A stretch of DNA of 64,000 nucleotides from Perkinsela sp. pyNocScin1 (GCA_964019655.1 CAXHTR010000006.1:186001-250000), one strand, 5' to 3'; shown: positions 36,669 through 45,376, counted from the first letter of the stretch. The notes: generated from the sequence alone by a model not told the origin. Numbers and translations: made by a program.

Positions 36669-37994
36669 ATGAAGTCTTCCAGGCACCACTACGCTTTTAT
36701 TCAAAAGATCCCGCGAACAAACCAAGGATTCAGCTTGGCTCCTCGTGCAGATACAGATTTCGATTTAGAAAGCCCTGATCAAATAGTACCCGGCGCGCAT
36801 CCTTTACCACTTCGCTCTAGTGTTCAGAGATCTTTGATGTGGCCTGCTATAAGCCCGTACATGCCATGTCCACAAAGGGTTCATCCATATTTCCAGAAGC
36901 CTATCATGGAGCTCCCACACTTTGGCTGCTCAGTGCCGATCGTTTATCCTTACCGAACAATGAAGGTGCCAATAATTGCCCCAGTCTTTGATTTAGAAGG
37001 TAACGTAACCCACACATTGGAGCTTGATCCATACATATTTGGTCGTTTTCCACAGCCAGAAACCATGCATTGGGCATGGGATTATTGGGACAAAAGGTGC
37101 CAAAACTTTAGCTGCCAATGGGACTGGGATCTACGTGAGCTGTATAGATCGCGAAAAAAAGAATGGCCTTCGTCGGGTACAGGAATGAAACGTGCTGGAC
37201 CTCGAAAAGGTCCACGTTATGTGTGGGGAGCAAGCGTGAAGGCCCAAAAACCCTGGAATCGGTACATGCCCGTACAGATTCCGGAGCGATGGCGTACTGC
37301 GAATTGCATGGTTATAACAACAAAATTGCTGCAAGGCAAGCTTCAAATAGTAAAAAATTTGACCCTGAAAGATCCGACAGAGAAGGAGTTTCGAAGTCTT
37401 TGCAGGAAAATGAAGTGGGACATACGTCATACTGGAGGTGGAGTGCTATTCATTGATGGTGGGTCCCGCATTACACCTACAAGAGAGTTTGATCGAAGTT
37501 TTTTCTATGGATCATTCACAGATGGCCGTTTGAAAGTAGTTCGCCCTATAATAGACTGTGAAGCTCCAGTAAACTGGAATTTATATCGCCAAAAACTAGG
37601 ATATTCAGGTCCCAAAGGTCCAAAGAATCCCATAGCTCTCAATAGATTTAATGTGTATGACTGCTTAGAGCACGATAGGTTAGTAATTACTGAAGGTGCA
37701 GTTTTACAGATGGAAAGTGAATTATTATTAGAAAAGTACAAAATCCTTCCTCCTCATATAAGGGCTCAGTTAGACTCGGAGCATTTCTTCAAGAAAACGG
37801 ATTGTGTTACTATTGAAGATGAAGTTGCTTCAAGAACCGAGGAAACAGAAAAAAATATGTACATGAATTATTACGATAACCCTTACGATCCTTGGGCGGA
37901 CGAAAGCTCTGCCTGGTATGAGGTCAATGAGATCGAAGGAAAGGTTCAGAGGTTCACAAATGACGGTCAAGCAGGCTGGCGACAACTTGAGTAA
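36669..37994 (+). CDS. Mitochondrial ribosomal protein uL4m
   Basis: 441 residues, first long gene of the plus array. The uL4 core is recognisable: PVFDLEGNVTHTLELDPYIF (family PVFDLxGxxxGEVELDPxVF), a central GTGMKRAGPRKGPRYVWGAS (family GTGRARxGSxRSPxWxGG), AQKPWNRYMPVQIPERWR (family KPRDYSYKLPKKVRRLA) and a later GKLQIVKNLTLKDPTEKEF strand-helix. Long N- and C-terminal extensions are typical of protein-rich kinetoplastid mitoribosomes. It would line the exit tunnel of the organellar large subunit. An N-terminal presequence is weak (MKSSRHHYAFIQKIPRTNQG). Confidence 0.85.
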   Translation: MKSSRHHYAFIQKIPRTNQGFSLAPRADTDFDLESPDQIVPGAHPLPLRSSVQRSLMWPAISPYMPCPQRVHPYFQKPIMELPHFGCSVPIVYPYRTMKVPIIAPVFDLEGNVTHTLELDPYIFGRFPQPETMHWAWDYWDKRCQNFSCQWDWDLRELYRSRKKEWPSSGTGMKRAGPRKGPRYVWGASVKAQKPWNRYMPVQIPERWRTANCMVITTKLLQGKLQIVKNLTLKDPTEKEFRSLCRKMKWDIRHTGGGVLFIDGGSRITPTREFDRSFFYGSFTDGRLKVVRPIIDCEAPVNWNLYRQKLGYSGPKGPKNPIALNRFNVYDCLEHDRLVITEGAVLQMESELLLEKYKILPPHIRAQLDSEHFFKKTDCVTIEDEVASRTEETEKNMYMNYYDNPYDPWADESSAWYEVNEIEGKVQRFTNDGQAGWRQLE

Positions 37995-38065
37995 CGGTCA
38001 TATCAGACTCTTTCAAGTCTCATAGAGCGCTATCATAATTTCTTAATTATTTTCTTTAAGAGACC

Positions 38066-38764
38066 ATGAGCACACGAGTTCCAGAGTCAAAGCTCAAGAA
38101 AAATATTGAGCACACCATGCAAGAAAAGATCGTGAAGGAGCCAGTATGCACTACTGAGCACGCTTTCAAGCGTGGTCTTGAAGTTGCCAAGAAAGAGAAC
38201 AAAGCTAAATCCCTAGTTGATGCTCAGCGCAAGCAGGCTGCAAAGGAAGGTGGCTTTTATGTCGAAGCGGCACCAAAGATTGCTTTCGTTGTTCGTACCA
38301 AAGGTATCCACAAAGTTCCACCGAAGCCACGAAAGATCTTGTGCCTTCTGAGACTGCGCCAGATTTACAACGGTGTCTTCGTTAAGCTTAATTCATCCAC
38401 GATCCCAATGCTTCGCATGATTGAGCCATGGGTTACGTACGGCCAAATCTCCACCCCAACGATCAAAAAGCTTCTCTTCAAGCGCGGATTCGTTAAGATC
38501 AACAACCAGCGTATCCAGATTGCCAGCAACGAGATTATCGGTGAGGCTTTCAAGAAGTCAAAGACTATCAAGTGCTTCGATGATATCGTTGACCAGATCA
38601 CAAACTGTGGCCCATCATTCAAGAATGTCACTTCCAAACTCTGGCCATTCAAGCTCAACGCGCCACGTGGTGGTATCAGCAAGAAGCGCAAGCACTTCAT
38701 CGAAGGTGGTGATTACGGTAACCGTGAGGCTTACATGAACAACTTCGTCAAGCAGTGCATCTAA
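38066..38764 (+). CDS. RPL7: Ribosomal protein uL30 (L7)
   Basis: 232 residues. Conserved blocks: AFVVRTKGIHKVPPKPRKIL (family FVIRIRGINxVxPKxRKVL), LLRLRQIYNGVFVKLN, MLRMIEPWVTYGQISTPTIK, LLFKRGFVKINNQRI, and the C-terminal LNAPRGGISKKRKHFIEGGD. A basic eukaryote-specific N-terminal helix is present. It is a component of the cytosolic 60S subunit. Base composition is richer in C-ending codons than its immediate neighbours, as expected for a highly expressed gene. Confidence 0.97.
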   Translation: MSTRVPESKLKKNIEHTMQEKIVKEPVCTTEHAFKRGLEVAKKENKAKSLVDAQRKQAAKEGGFYVEAAPKIAFVVRTKGIHKVPPKPRKILCLLRLRQIYNGVFVKLNSSTIPMLRMIEPWVTYGQISTPTIKKLLFKRGFVKINNQRIQIASNEIIGEAFKKSKTIKCFDDIVDQITNCGPSFKNVTSKLWPFKLNAPRGGISKKRKHFIEGGDYGNREAYMNNFVKQCI

Positions 38765-38908
38765 GTTGATTAGCTTTGGTCGCTTGAGAATATTAAATTC
38801 CTTATAATAGAATTAAAATCACGCTTTACACCATGCAGATAAGTGCGTTTATATCGGTTCAAGTTTTTGCATTTTTTAAACTCCATGTGAAATCTGTCTT
38901 GTTGAAGC

Positions 38909-39328
38909 ATGGAGCGTGAATATGATAAAACTCAGTTTCCATCAGGCGGTCCGGATGGTAGCTTCGCCCGTAAGAGTCACACACGAAATGAAAAGATATC
39001 AAATTATGGTATTGGAGAGCCAATACGCCCACAAAATGTGCAAGAAAATGATGCCATTCTCGCAGCACTTTCTGCAGATATACAGGATCTCAAAAAGGCG
39101 TCTCTTGCCTTACGAAACGAAGTTCAAGAAGACCTTTCAATCATAGGAAGCGTCATGTCTCTCTTCAACAGCTCCAATACTCAGCTTCAGTCAGTTGTTG
39201 AAAGAGTTGGAGGCTTGTCACGCATCAACACCTATAAGCCCTTTTTCCTGCTCTTTTTTGTTATTTTCGCAATGCTCGTTGTATTGTATGTTGTTTCGAT
39301 GATTAAGCGCTGGGTGTCCCCCTCTTGA
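38909..39328 (+). CDS. Bet1/Sft1-like Qc-SNARE
   Basis: 139 residues. A polar N-terminus (~45 residues) leads into a heptad-repeat SNARE helix (~47-103; AALSADIQDLKKASLALRNE, then QEDLSIIGSVMSLFN) and a C-terminal tail anchor (~111-131; FFLLFFVIFAMLVVLYVVSM). Short length, single SNARE motif and tail anchor suit Bet1 or Sft1 of the ER-Golgi pathway. At the ionic-layer position inferred by comparison with Bet1, the usual Gln seems replaced (VQED-type sequence), which needs a proper alignment. Confidence 0.8.
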   Translation: MEREYDKTQFPSGGPDGSFARKSHTRNEKISNYGIGEPIRPQNVQENDAILAALSADIQDLKKASLALRNEVQEDLSIIGSVMSLFNSSNTQLQSVVERVGGLSRINTYKPFFLLFFVIFAMLVVLYVVSMIKRWVSPS

Positions 39329-39398
39329 GTAGGATTTAGACAACCTAGATAGTGCCGTAATTTTGTTTCTTTCTATGGTCTTTTAACTCTTCTATGTG

Positions 39399-40319
39399 AT
39401 GGAAGAAGCAAAGCAAGCTGTGTTCCAGGAGTGCTCTGTGCAAGATCTTGGCACAGCAGTCAAAGGAATAGTATCACCGTATTTTGTTGAAACAGTGGAC
39501 TCGTACAGCCAAATCGGATTTCAAGCCACGAACCTCGGTCGAGCTATAGATATTTTAAAAGAGGTTTTCGAATTGAATGGTCAGCAGAGCGGACCACATG
39601 TCACTGTGTTTTTGAGTATCCCGTTCAGTCCCATTCTAACATGTGTAAGAAATTATGCTGCGCGCTTGGTAGCGCTAAAACAAGTTCATGTGCTAGTTTT
39701 TACTGGTGGTGTAGTTGAAGCTGACGTTGCTCAGATATTCGGCCCTGCCACAGATCTCCAACTTGATGCTTTTCAGAGTTGGTTCAACGAAAGTCTCGCG
39801 GAGACCTTGGTTGACCCACTGTACACACCATCGCAGTTTTCGTCTATAATCGGGAAAGAGCTCATCAGACAAGTCGAGGATGGCCGCATTTCACGGGCCG
39901 ATGCTGAAAGAAGCATTACATATTGGGCCGCAAAGCATGAAATCCCCATTTATGTCCCGTCCTGGGCGGATGGTACACTTGCGTTTATGTTGTATAAAAG
40001 AAATTTTGTTGTCGACTTGGTTCGCGATGTAGTCGCGATCAATAAATTCACCATGAAATGTGAAAAAACTGCTATGATCATCATCGGTGGAGGCGTAGCC
40101 AAACATCACACTTGTAATGCGAACCTCATGCGAAACGGGGCAGATTATGCAATTTACCTTAGCACTTCGCAAGAGTATGATGGGAGCGATGGAGGGGCTA
40201 ACCCTGAAGAAGCTGTTTCGTGGGGAAAGATCAGAATTGAGGCCAAGCGAGTCAAAGTGTACGGTGACGCTGCGATCACTTTTCCGATTCTTGTATCGCG
40301 CTGTGAGTTAGATCTGTAA
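39399..40319 (+). CDS. DHPS: Deoxyhypusine synthase, divergent subunit
   Basis: 306 residues from ATG 39399 (a GTG codon precedes). N-terminal SYSQIGFQATNLGRAI and C-terminal GGGVAKHHTCNANLMRNGAD, YDGSDGGANPEEAVSWGKIR and KVYGDAAITFPIL match DHS well, including the active-site lysine (K235). The middle is eroded: the NAD-binding TSNLxSSG block is replaced by LSIPFSPIL, TTAGGVEED by FTGGVVEAD, and the GDMIFFHS segment by AFMLYKRN. DHS makes deoxyhypusine on eIF5A. Trypanosomes use a heterotetramer of two unequal paralogues (DHSc and the dead DHSp), so this gene is probably one half of such a pair. Which half is unclear. Confidence 0.88.
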   Translation: MEEAKQAVFQECSVQDLGTAVKGIVSPYFVETVDSYSQIGFQATNLGRAIDILKEVFELNGQQSGPHVTVFLSIPFSPILTCVRNYAARLVALKQVHVLVFTGGVVEADVAQIFGPATDLQLDAFQSWFNESLAETLVDPLYTPSQFSSIIGKELIRQVEDGRISRADAERSITYWAAKHEIPIYVPSWADGTLAFMLYKRNFVVDLVRDVVAINKFTMKCEKTAMIIIGGGVAKHHTCNANLMRNGADYAIYLSTSQEYDGSDGGANPEEAVSWGKIRIEAKRVKVYGDAAITFPILVSRCELDL

Positions 40320-40397
40320 TTTCTCGCTGAAATAGGGCCATGACGATATTCTCCAGTCCCATACACGTATAATCATTAATTTTTCGAGTATTCCGTA

Positions 40398-41054
40398 ATG
40401 AAGCAGAAAGTACGGCAGCGGAAAAAAAATAAGAAGGCCCACATGCTTTTTCGTGTGATTCACAAGCTTCAAGGACCATATAGAATTTTCATCGACGACT
40501 CAGCGCTCGAAGCATGTGCGCATCTTGGCTTGACGAACCCAAAGCAGCATCTCGTGGATCTTTTTGCTTTGATTGGATACAAGAGCTCTATAACTTTGTG
40601 CACTCACACGCGAGTCTTAGATAAGCTTCGTGCAGAGGGCAAAACAGATGCACTTCAAATTGGACAGAAGCTGCTGTATGTTTCTATAAAAAGTGGCACC
40701 TTGGGGAAGCATGAAAGGTCGGAAAATGATCCTATCGCGGAAGTTTGTTCTATGTGGATAGAAGCAAATACCAAAGCTCAGCCGGATCACAGGTGTTGCC
40801 TTATCGCAACCAACAGCGATGCAGTGAAGGATAAGCTGAAAGCGTTTCCGCATGTTCCGACATTGCGCGTAGATGAGAAGCTCAAGACTTTTGCACTCGA
40901 TGACACAATCGTCAAAATGAAGCAGCAAGAAACACATGCAATCAAGCGAGAAAAGGCGCTTGAGAGGAGCAAAAAGCGCATGCGGGGTGTAAATCCCCTA
41001 TCCAATAAGCCGAAGCGAAAGAAGATTTCACTCGACCAAGCGTACGCTTTGTAA
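40398..41054 (+). CDS. UTP23: PIN-domain SSU processome factor UTP23
   Basis: 218 residues. A basic N-terminus (MKQKVRQRKKNKKAH) leads to a PIN-like domain: PYRIFIDDSALEACAHLGL, ITLCTHTRVLDKLRAEGK, LIATNSDAVKDKLKAFPHVP and LRVDEKLKTFALDD. The terminal RMRGVNPLSNKPKRKK matches the UTP23 signature xGPNPLSxKKKK. The zinc-binding Cys/His set of fungal UTP23 seems only partly kept (one Cys, one His visible in the expected segment). It acts in the nucleolus on 18S rRNA processing and snR30 release. FCF1, a related PIN protein, is less likely because of the NPLS tail. Confidence 0.85.
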   Translation: MKQKVRQRKKNKKAHMLFRVIHKLQGPYRIFIDDSALEACAHLGLTNPKQHLVDLFALIGYKSSITLCTHTRVLDKLRAEGKTDALQIGQKLLYVSIKSGTLGKHERSENDPIAEVCSMWIEANTKAQPDHRCCLIATNSDAVKDKLKAFPHVPTLRVDEKLKTFALDDTIVKMKQQETHAIKREKALERSKKRMRGVNPLSNKPKRKKISLDQAYAL

Positions 41055-41129
41055 ATATTTGTAGCCCAAGAAATGATCGGCTACACAGAGATATGACGTA
41101 TACTTATTTTTCGCATAGTACAAGATGCA

Positions 41130-41612
41130 ATGAGCGCGGCTCTAAATATTCCCGAGGATGTCGCCAAGAGGCTTTCAGTCGAGCTTTTTACTCCCGAGAA
41201 GATTTTGTCTATTTTCCAATCCATCGCCAAGTTTGACAAAGATCATCAGATCCTAGCGCAGAAAGCCATGCGCTCTATTCTGTGCGATTCTTCAGTCAAA
41301 GCTGCCGATATCGAGTGGACTATCGACCACGCCATTCGTAGCATTCGTAGGCGATTCATTCGAGCTACCGGTGCGATAGACGATATTGAAGAACAGAAAA
41401 TGCAGCGACGTGAAGAAAAACTTTTGAAGAAACGCAAAATATCCGAGCGAATCAGTAAATATCTTGATGATGAGGCGCATAGCGGCAGTGAAACTGAGAG
41501 ATCATCGTCTGGAAACAGCAACGGGTCAGAAAGCGCAGAAGAAAGCTTGGTATCACACGATGAGATTTCCGATAGTGAGCTACAAGATCTTCTCAACGAC
41601 GGACCAAACTAG
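41130..41612 (+). CDS. Hypothetical charged protein, probably nuclear
   Basis: 160 residues. The N-terminal ~80 residues are helical (SVELFTPEKILSIFQSIAKF; KAADIEWTIDHAIRSIRRRF); ~90-115 is a basic coiled-coil-like stretch (QRREEKLLKKRKISERISKY) that could be a nuclear localisation signal; the tail is Ser/Glu/Asp-rich. No family was recognised. The first ATG of the leader (41125) is out of frame and five bases upstream of the chosen one. Confidence 0.65.
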   Translation: MSAALNIPEDVAKRLSVELFTPEKILSIFQSIAKFDKDHQILAQKAMRSILCDSSVKAADIEWTIDHAIRSIRRRFIRATGAIDDIEEQKMQRREEKLLKKRKISERISKYLDDEAHSGSETERSSSGNSNGSESAEESLVSHDEISDSELQDLLNDGPN

Positions 41613-41652
41613 TTTAAGTTTAGGAACTTTCCCTTATGCTTGGCTCTACCTT

Positions 41653-42042
41653 ATGAATCCTCGAGTTTTATTTCATGAAATGTTTTGTTTGTCGAAGCAT
41701 TTTCATCAGCGTGCATGGACTGTGTTTCATCCAGCAGAGGGAGACTGGGTATGCATCTGTCGGCGTATGAATTATCGGAGGGCCACGCACTGCTTTTCTT
41801 GCCAGCGTCAAAAAATGCAAAACGCGAGAGTCTACAGAAAGTGGTCGTGTGAGGTTTGCTCAACAGAAAATTCCGTATTGACCCGTGAGTGCTGGAACTG
41901 TTTTCATGAGCGACACGCAGACTGGAAAGAGGTTCAATATGAGATTCGTAAGCCGTGGAAGTGTATATTTTTCGAATGCAGATTCAGAAACCCGCCCTGG
42001 TCATTTCGCTGTATGCGATGCAAGCGACCCGAAGTACCGTAA
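41653..42042 (+). CDS. Protein with three RanBP2-type zinc fingers, probably mitochondrial
   Basis: 129 residues from ATG 41653. Three finger units are visible: WVCICRRMNYRRATHCFSC, WSCEVCSTENSVLTRECWNC and WKCIFFECRFRNPPWSFRCM (closed by RC), each with the W-x-C...N...C-x-x-C layout. The first has only one residue between its first two Cys. RanBP2-type fingers bind single-stranded RNA; several kinetoplastid mitochondrial RNA-editing or processing factors carry them. The N-terminus (MNPRVLFHEMFCLSKHFHQR) could be a presequence. The frame is open further upstream but overlaps the previous gene, so a start at 41653 or 41680 is preferred. Confidence 0.75.
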   Translation: MNPRVLFHEMFCLSKHFHQRAWTVFHPAEGDWVCICRRMNYRRATHCFSCQRQKMQNARVYRKWSCEVCSTENSVLTRECWNCFHERHADWKEVQYEIRKPWKCIFFECRFRNPPWSFRCMRCKRPEVP

Positions 42043-42220
42043 ATAAGCTCCAAAGACAGGCCAAACCATAATTCTTACATACTTGCTGAAATAGAAATTG
42101 AGAAAATTTAAATTTATTCTTCAGATATCGCGTTGTAGATGTATGGCTTCATCTGGTGCATGGAAATTATCCTTAAATTACAAATAATTTCCATCAATTT
42201 AACACCATTTATCTTAAGCT

Positions 42221-42406
42221 ATGATGAGTCATACGCAATGGTCCACGCGTTTCAAACGAGAGATGAAACAAATCTTCCGTATGCAGCTTTTCATTGCTCC
42301 AATAGCGCTCGGAGCTGCATACTACTTTGCCACCCCCATTTCAGAGGAAGAAAAGCGTAAGCTTCAGGCCAACTACCAGCGAAATGCAGGCTGGAAGCGA
42401 TCATGA
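42221..42406 (+). CDS. Small membrane protein (61 residues)
   Basis: Basic N-terminus (MMSHTQWSTRFKREMKQIFR), one membrane span (LFIAPIALGAAYYFA, ~23-38) and a charged tail (EEEKRKLQANYQRNAGWKRS). An AG lies four bases upstream of the ATG after a T-rich stretch. The layout resembles small accessory subunits of respiratory complexes or of ATP synthase, but no family was recognised. A second overlapping frame (42139-42360) looks random. Confidence 0.6.
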   Translation: MMSHTQWSTRFKREMKQIFRMQLFIAPIALGAAYYFATPISEEEKRKLQANYQRNAGWKRS

Positions 42407-42485
42407 CCACCCGCTCGCCTTTTTGTATGTACTATGCTGACCTAAGTGCAATGAATTTCCATACCTAGTCGTTCTCGTTTTGTGA

Positions 42486-42515
42486 TTTCTTTCTTTTTAG
42501 ATGCATGACTGACCT
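42486..42515 (+). promoter_or_regulatory. Putative trans-splice acceptor and 3-codon upstream ORF of the RPC9 gene
   Basis: A pyrimidine tract TTTCTTTCTTTTTAG ends at 42500 and is followed immediately by ATG-CAT-GAC-TGA (42501-42512), three codons in the same frame as the main ATG at 42516. A further out-of-frame ATG lies at 42505. If the AG at 42499-42500 is used, the leader carries a minimal upstream ORF. Confidence 0.5.
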
Positions 42516-43115
42516 ATGCACATTCTTGAACTAGAATCGAGTATCCTCACAAACGCTGAGGTGCAGGCATCTCTTCTCGATAGGCGCTCTAAGAGAAACT
42601 CGCTGGCAAAGCCGCTCTTGCCAAACAATGCCCAATTTGATATTGAAAAGCGATTGCTGTACTATTTACACATGGGTACTCGTGCGAATGAAAACGCGAG
42701 TCAGCTCGAGAGCTATATTCATGCAATTTCTTCAGTTCTTCCGTCAAAAAGCGCAACTTTGACCCGCAGTGAAATTTTCAATTTGATCACATTTCAACCA
42801 GACACATGTAATCGGGTGAGTGCATGCTTGCTTAACCGAGCTGTAGAGCTTGATGCAGAGACGCTCGAGAAAATTGCCTTACTGACAAGCGAAACCTTTC
42901 CAGGAGCCCACGTGAAGCGAACTCAGTACTTGCAGTGCGTAGCGAGAAATTTGCGAGCTGCTCAGCTCAATAAGCAGAAATCTGGTGGACAGAGTGCGCT
43001 TGCTAGTGGTCACGGAAATGGCGACCCCAACGATGTGGACGATGTGGGGTTTGTATACGACAGCGCTCAGGAGGAAGCTGATGATCAGCTTGACGATGGC
43101 GAAGAGGCTGAGTAA
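42516..43115 (+). CDS. RPC9: RNA polymerase III subunit RPC9/C17
   Basis: 199 residues. The N-terminal ILELESSILTNAEVQASLLD fits the diagnostic Lx-L-TNxEV of C17/CRCP, and the HRDC-like domain follows: RLLYYLHM, ESYIHAISSVLPSKSATLTR, SEIFNLITFQPDTCNRVSAC and AETLEKIALLTSETFPGA, parallel to the family LTKAEKLQLLNxRPxxxVEI...LxxxVxxxLP. An acidic tail (QEEADDQLDDGEEAE) follows. C17 with C25 forms the Pol III stalk needed for initiation. RPB4 of Pol II is the alternative, but the LTNxEV motif favours Pol III. Another Pol III subunit lies one gene downstream. Confidence 0.75.
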   Translation: MHILELESSILTNAEVQASLLDRRSKRNSLAKPLLPNNAQFDIEKRLLYYLHMGTRANENASQLESYIHAISSVLPSKSATLTRSEIFNLITFQPDTCNRVSACLLNRAVELDAETLEKIALLTSETFPGAHVKRTQYLQCVARNLRAAQLNKQKSGGQSALASGHGNGDPNDVDDVGFVYDSAQEEADDQLDDGEEAE

Positions 43116-43195
43116 TGCTCGAAGTTAAATTTTGATCATCGTTCTGCACACCTACACGTGCCTCTTCTGAAATTCGGCTATCTACTCAGTATGCA

Positions 43196-43534
43196 ATGAT
43201 AACTCGCCTCCCATTAAGGCTCGTCCCACGGCTATACCTTTTACCAGTTCGACATGAAGTGACCTGTGTGATGTCGATAGAGAAAACGACAGAAGAACCG
43301 AGATGGGTAGAGCGGCGGATCGCGGGGGCACAGCTGTGGTGGTATAGGACATCAAGAGATCGCCTGCCATGCCCAAGCGGTGTAAAATGCCGAAAAAAGG
43401 ACTGCAAGCTACTGCATCCGCTATGTTTCACGAATGACTGTAAAGACAAGTGTTGCCCGTACAGCCACGCCAGTAGAGCGCAACCCGTAAAGAAGCGGGA
43501 GCCTTGGGAGGATATTGTCATTGTTGGTCGCTAG
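43196..43534 (+). CDS. Small CCCH-type zinc-finger protein
   Basis: 112 residues. The Cys/His cluster CPSGVKCRKKDCKLLH (C-x5-C-x4-C-x3-H) is a compact CCCH finger, followed by a second set CFTNDCKDKCCPYSH (C-x4-C-x4-C-x3-H or similar). The tandem Cx5Cx4CxH style resembles Nab2/ZC3H14-type fingers that bind poly(A). The N-terminus (MITRLPLRLVPRLYLLPVRH) is basic and hydrophobic, possibly a mitochondrial presequence. The function is not known; RNA binding is inferred from the fingers. Confidence 0.7.
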   Translation: MITRLPLRLVPRLYLLPVRHEVTCVMSIEKTTEEPRWVERRIAGAQLWWYRTSRDRLPCPSGVKCRKKDCKLLHPLCFTNDCKDKCCPYSHASRAQPVKKREPWEDIVIVGR

Positions 43535-43639
43535 TTACCTGACACAAGCTTCCCGATGTGAATCTTGTTGATGTATGATGTGCCAATACATGTAATTTCC
43601 CATGTTCTTCATCCCACTCTTCCATTTATCACACATACA

Positions 43640-45376
43640 ATGACAGAAGCTGATGAAATTGTGCACGAATACGATATCTTTATCAACCCAAATCCACCTG
43701 GTCACCTTCACTGCCTGAGCTTTCCGCTACGAGACAAATCTGATCCAATCAACTTTGATAAAGTGACGAACTGTGAGCTCACACAGACGTCGAAGCGTGT
43801 CACGCTCAGTCTTGACTATAGCCATGCTGTCGAAGCAGCCGGGTTCCAGCACGTACTGAATGAGGAGCATTGTCACCCAGACAAGAGCATCGCACGATTC
43901 GCAATGTTCACGCGAAACAGAGAAATTCACCTGAGCGAAATCACGCAGACACACCAGTTACGCCCGACGATCGGCGCGCAAAAGGTCATTCCGCTTACCA
44001 CATCGATCAAAGAAGAAGACACAAGTGGCGCATCTAGAACGAACATCATAGTCCCGCGGGCTGGGGCACCAGGCTCACACCGCCGCAGCTCCTTTCTGGA
44101 AGAAGCGGGCACCGAGCCTCGTCGGCGTATTGTATTCCCGAAGAACAACGGTGCGTTGTCTGAAGAGCTCTCAAAACTTTTCTTTGCCCCGCCAGGGACA
44201 GAGGTCGCCAGCTACCATGTACAGAATGTCATTGAGGGGATTACTGCAGGGCACAGTGCTGTTAAACCGCCGCTGCGCAAAGCAATGGAAAAGTATCCGC
44301 TAGCTGAGCAAATTTACGAGATAATGCGCAACGTCCAAGTATTATCGCTCGAAAATGTCATCCGCCTAGTTCATCCGAGTGCTCTTGGCTGCAAGGAACA
44401 GAGTCACTGCCAGGCTCTTTCCCAAGAGGTGCAGGCAAGCGTCTTCAAAGCCCTTTGTGAGTGCAGCGTGCTCACTGGCGATAAATGGGTTTGTAAGGCA
44501 CCCAAGCGCCAAATGTCGTTGAAGCTACGCATGATCCGGGAGTTTTTGCTTTTCCAGTTCTACAAGGCAGGTGATGTGGGTATTCGACGCACGTCGCTCT
44601 TTGAAATTATGCCGAAATGGTACAGTCACTACATCAAAAAAGTGCTTGAGGACGTGTCAGCGCTCGATAGGGACACCCGCGTGTGGAGGCTGAAAGCTAT
44701 TGAGCTTGAGAATGCGCCTACCTACGAAGCCTTCAGCATCCCTGATACGCTTGTGAGTACTGAGCGACTAGCATGGCTGCACCGGGAGTCGAACATCAAA
44801 CGAAATCTCAATGCGGCTGTCGCTGGTACACCCATCGACGAAAAAATGCTCACCATGCGATGGGACAGGGTGGAGACTGGAGCGACACTAGACACCACTG
44901 CTCCTTTAACAGACCGTCAGTCACACGCGAAAGAGGTCACTGGGCTGCAGCTCACGTCGCAGCAGAAAGCAGACGTCAAGAGCTATGTCCGAGACCTCTA
45001 CTCAGTCCATGGTGTGATCCACGGCAGCCGCATCATGCCACTCATTCGACAGGAAAAGCAAAAACCTACATCTAAGCTGCGCAATCTCACAGAAGCGCAG
45101 ATATTCGAGGCGCTCAAGCCGCTACTCCTCATGCTCAACCGCGAAAAGGCCACAGCCATGCGCTCGTGGGACTATCCTGACCTCGATGTCTACCGCAACC
45201 TCGTGATCAAGGTCCTGCAGTCCGGGCATGCCTCGAGGGATACCATCTGCCGCCAAGTCAACCAGCAGACGCCAAGCCCCATGTCAGATCAGACATTCCG
45301 AAGTATCATGAATGAGCTTGGCCGATACAACACGAACGAAAACACATGGTCGTTCAAGACTGGCATGGACATGTAA
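43640..45376 (+). CDS. RPC5: RNA polymerase III subunit RPC5/C37
   Basis: 578 residues from ATG 43640. The N-terminal ADEIVHEYDIFINPNPPGHL, SFPLRDKSDPINFDKV and QTSKRVTLSLDYSHA match the RPC5 (Sin-like) dimerisation domain (family VVEEIDVYL...LYLFQYPxRP...K.K...VELE). The C-terminal half contains several winged-helix-like segments (LFQFYKAGDVGIRRTSLFEI; VKSYVRDLYSVHGVIHGSRI; NLVIKVLQSGHASRDTICRQ), as in animal RPC5. C37 pairs with C53 and works in termination, re-initiation and promoter opening. The frame is open further upstream (ATG 43571); no AG lies between the nearest pyrimidine tract and 43640, so the true start depends on the splice site. Confidence 0.82.
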   Translation: MTEADEIVHEYDIFINPNPPGHLHCLSFPLRDKSDPINFDKVTNCELTQTSKRVTLSLDYSHAVEAAGFQHVLNEEHCHPDKSIARFAMFTRNREIHLSEITQTHQLRPTIGAQKVIPLTTSIKEEDTSGASRTNIIVPRAGAPGSHRRSSFLEEAGTEPRRRIVFPKNNGALSEELSKLFFAPPGTEVASYHVQNVIEGITAGHSAVKPPLRKAMEKYPLAEQIYEIMRNVQVLSLENVIRLVHPSALGCKEQSHCQALSQEVQASVFKALCECSVLTGDKWVCKAPKRQMSLKLRMIREFLLFQFYKAGDVGIRRTSLFEIMPKWYSHYIKKVLEDVSALDRDTRVWRLKAIELENAPTYEAFSIPDTLVSTERLAWLHRESNIKRNLNAAVAGTPIDEKMLTMRWDRVETGATLDTTAPLTDRQSHAKEVTGLQLTSQQKADVKSYVRDLYSVHGVIHGSRIMPLIRQEKQKPTSKLRNLTEAQIFEALKPLLLMLNREKATAMRSWDYPDLDVYRNLVIKVLQSGHASRDTICRQVNQQTPSPMSDQTFRSIMNELGRYNTNENTWSFKTGMDM

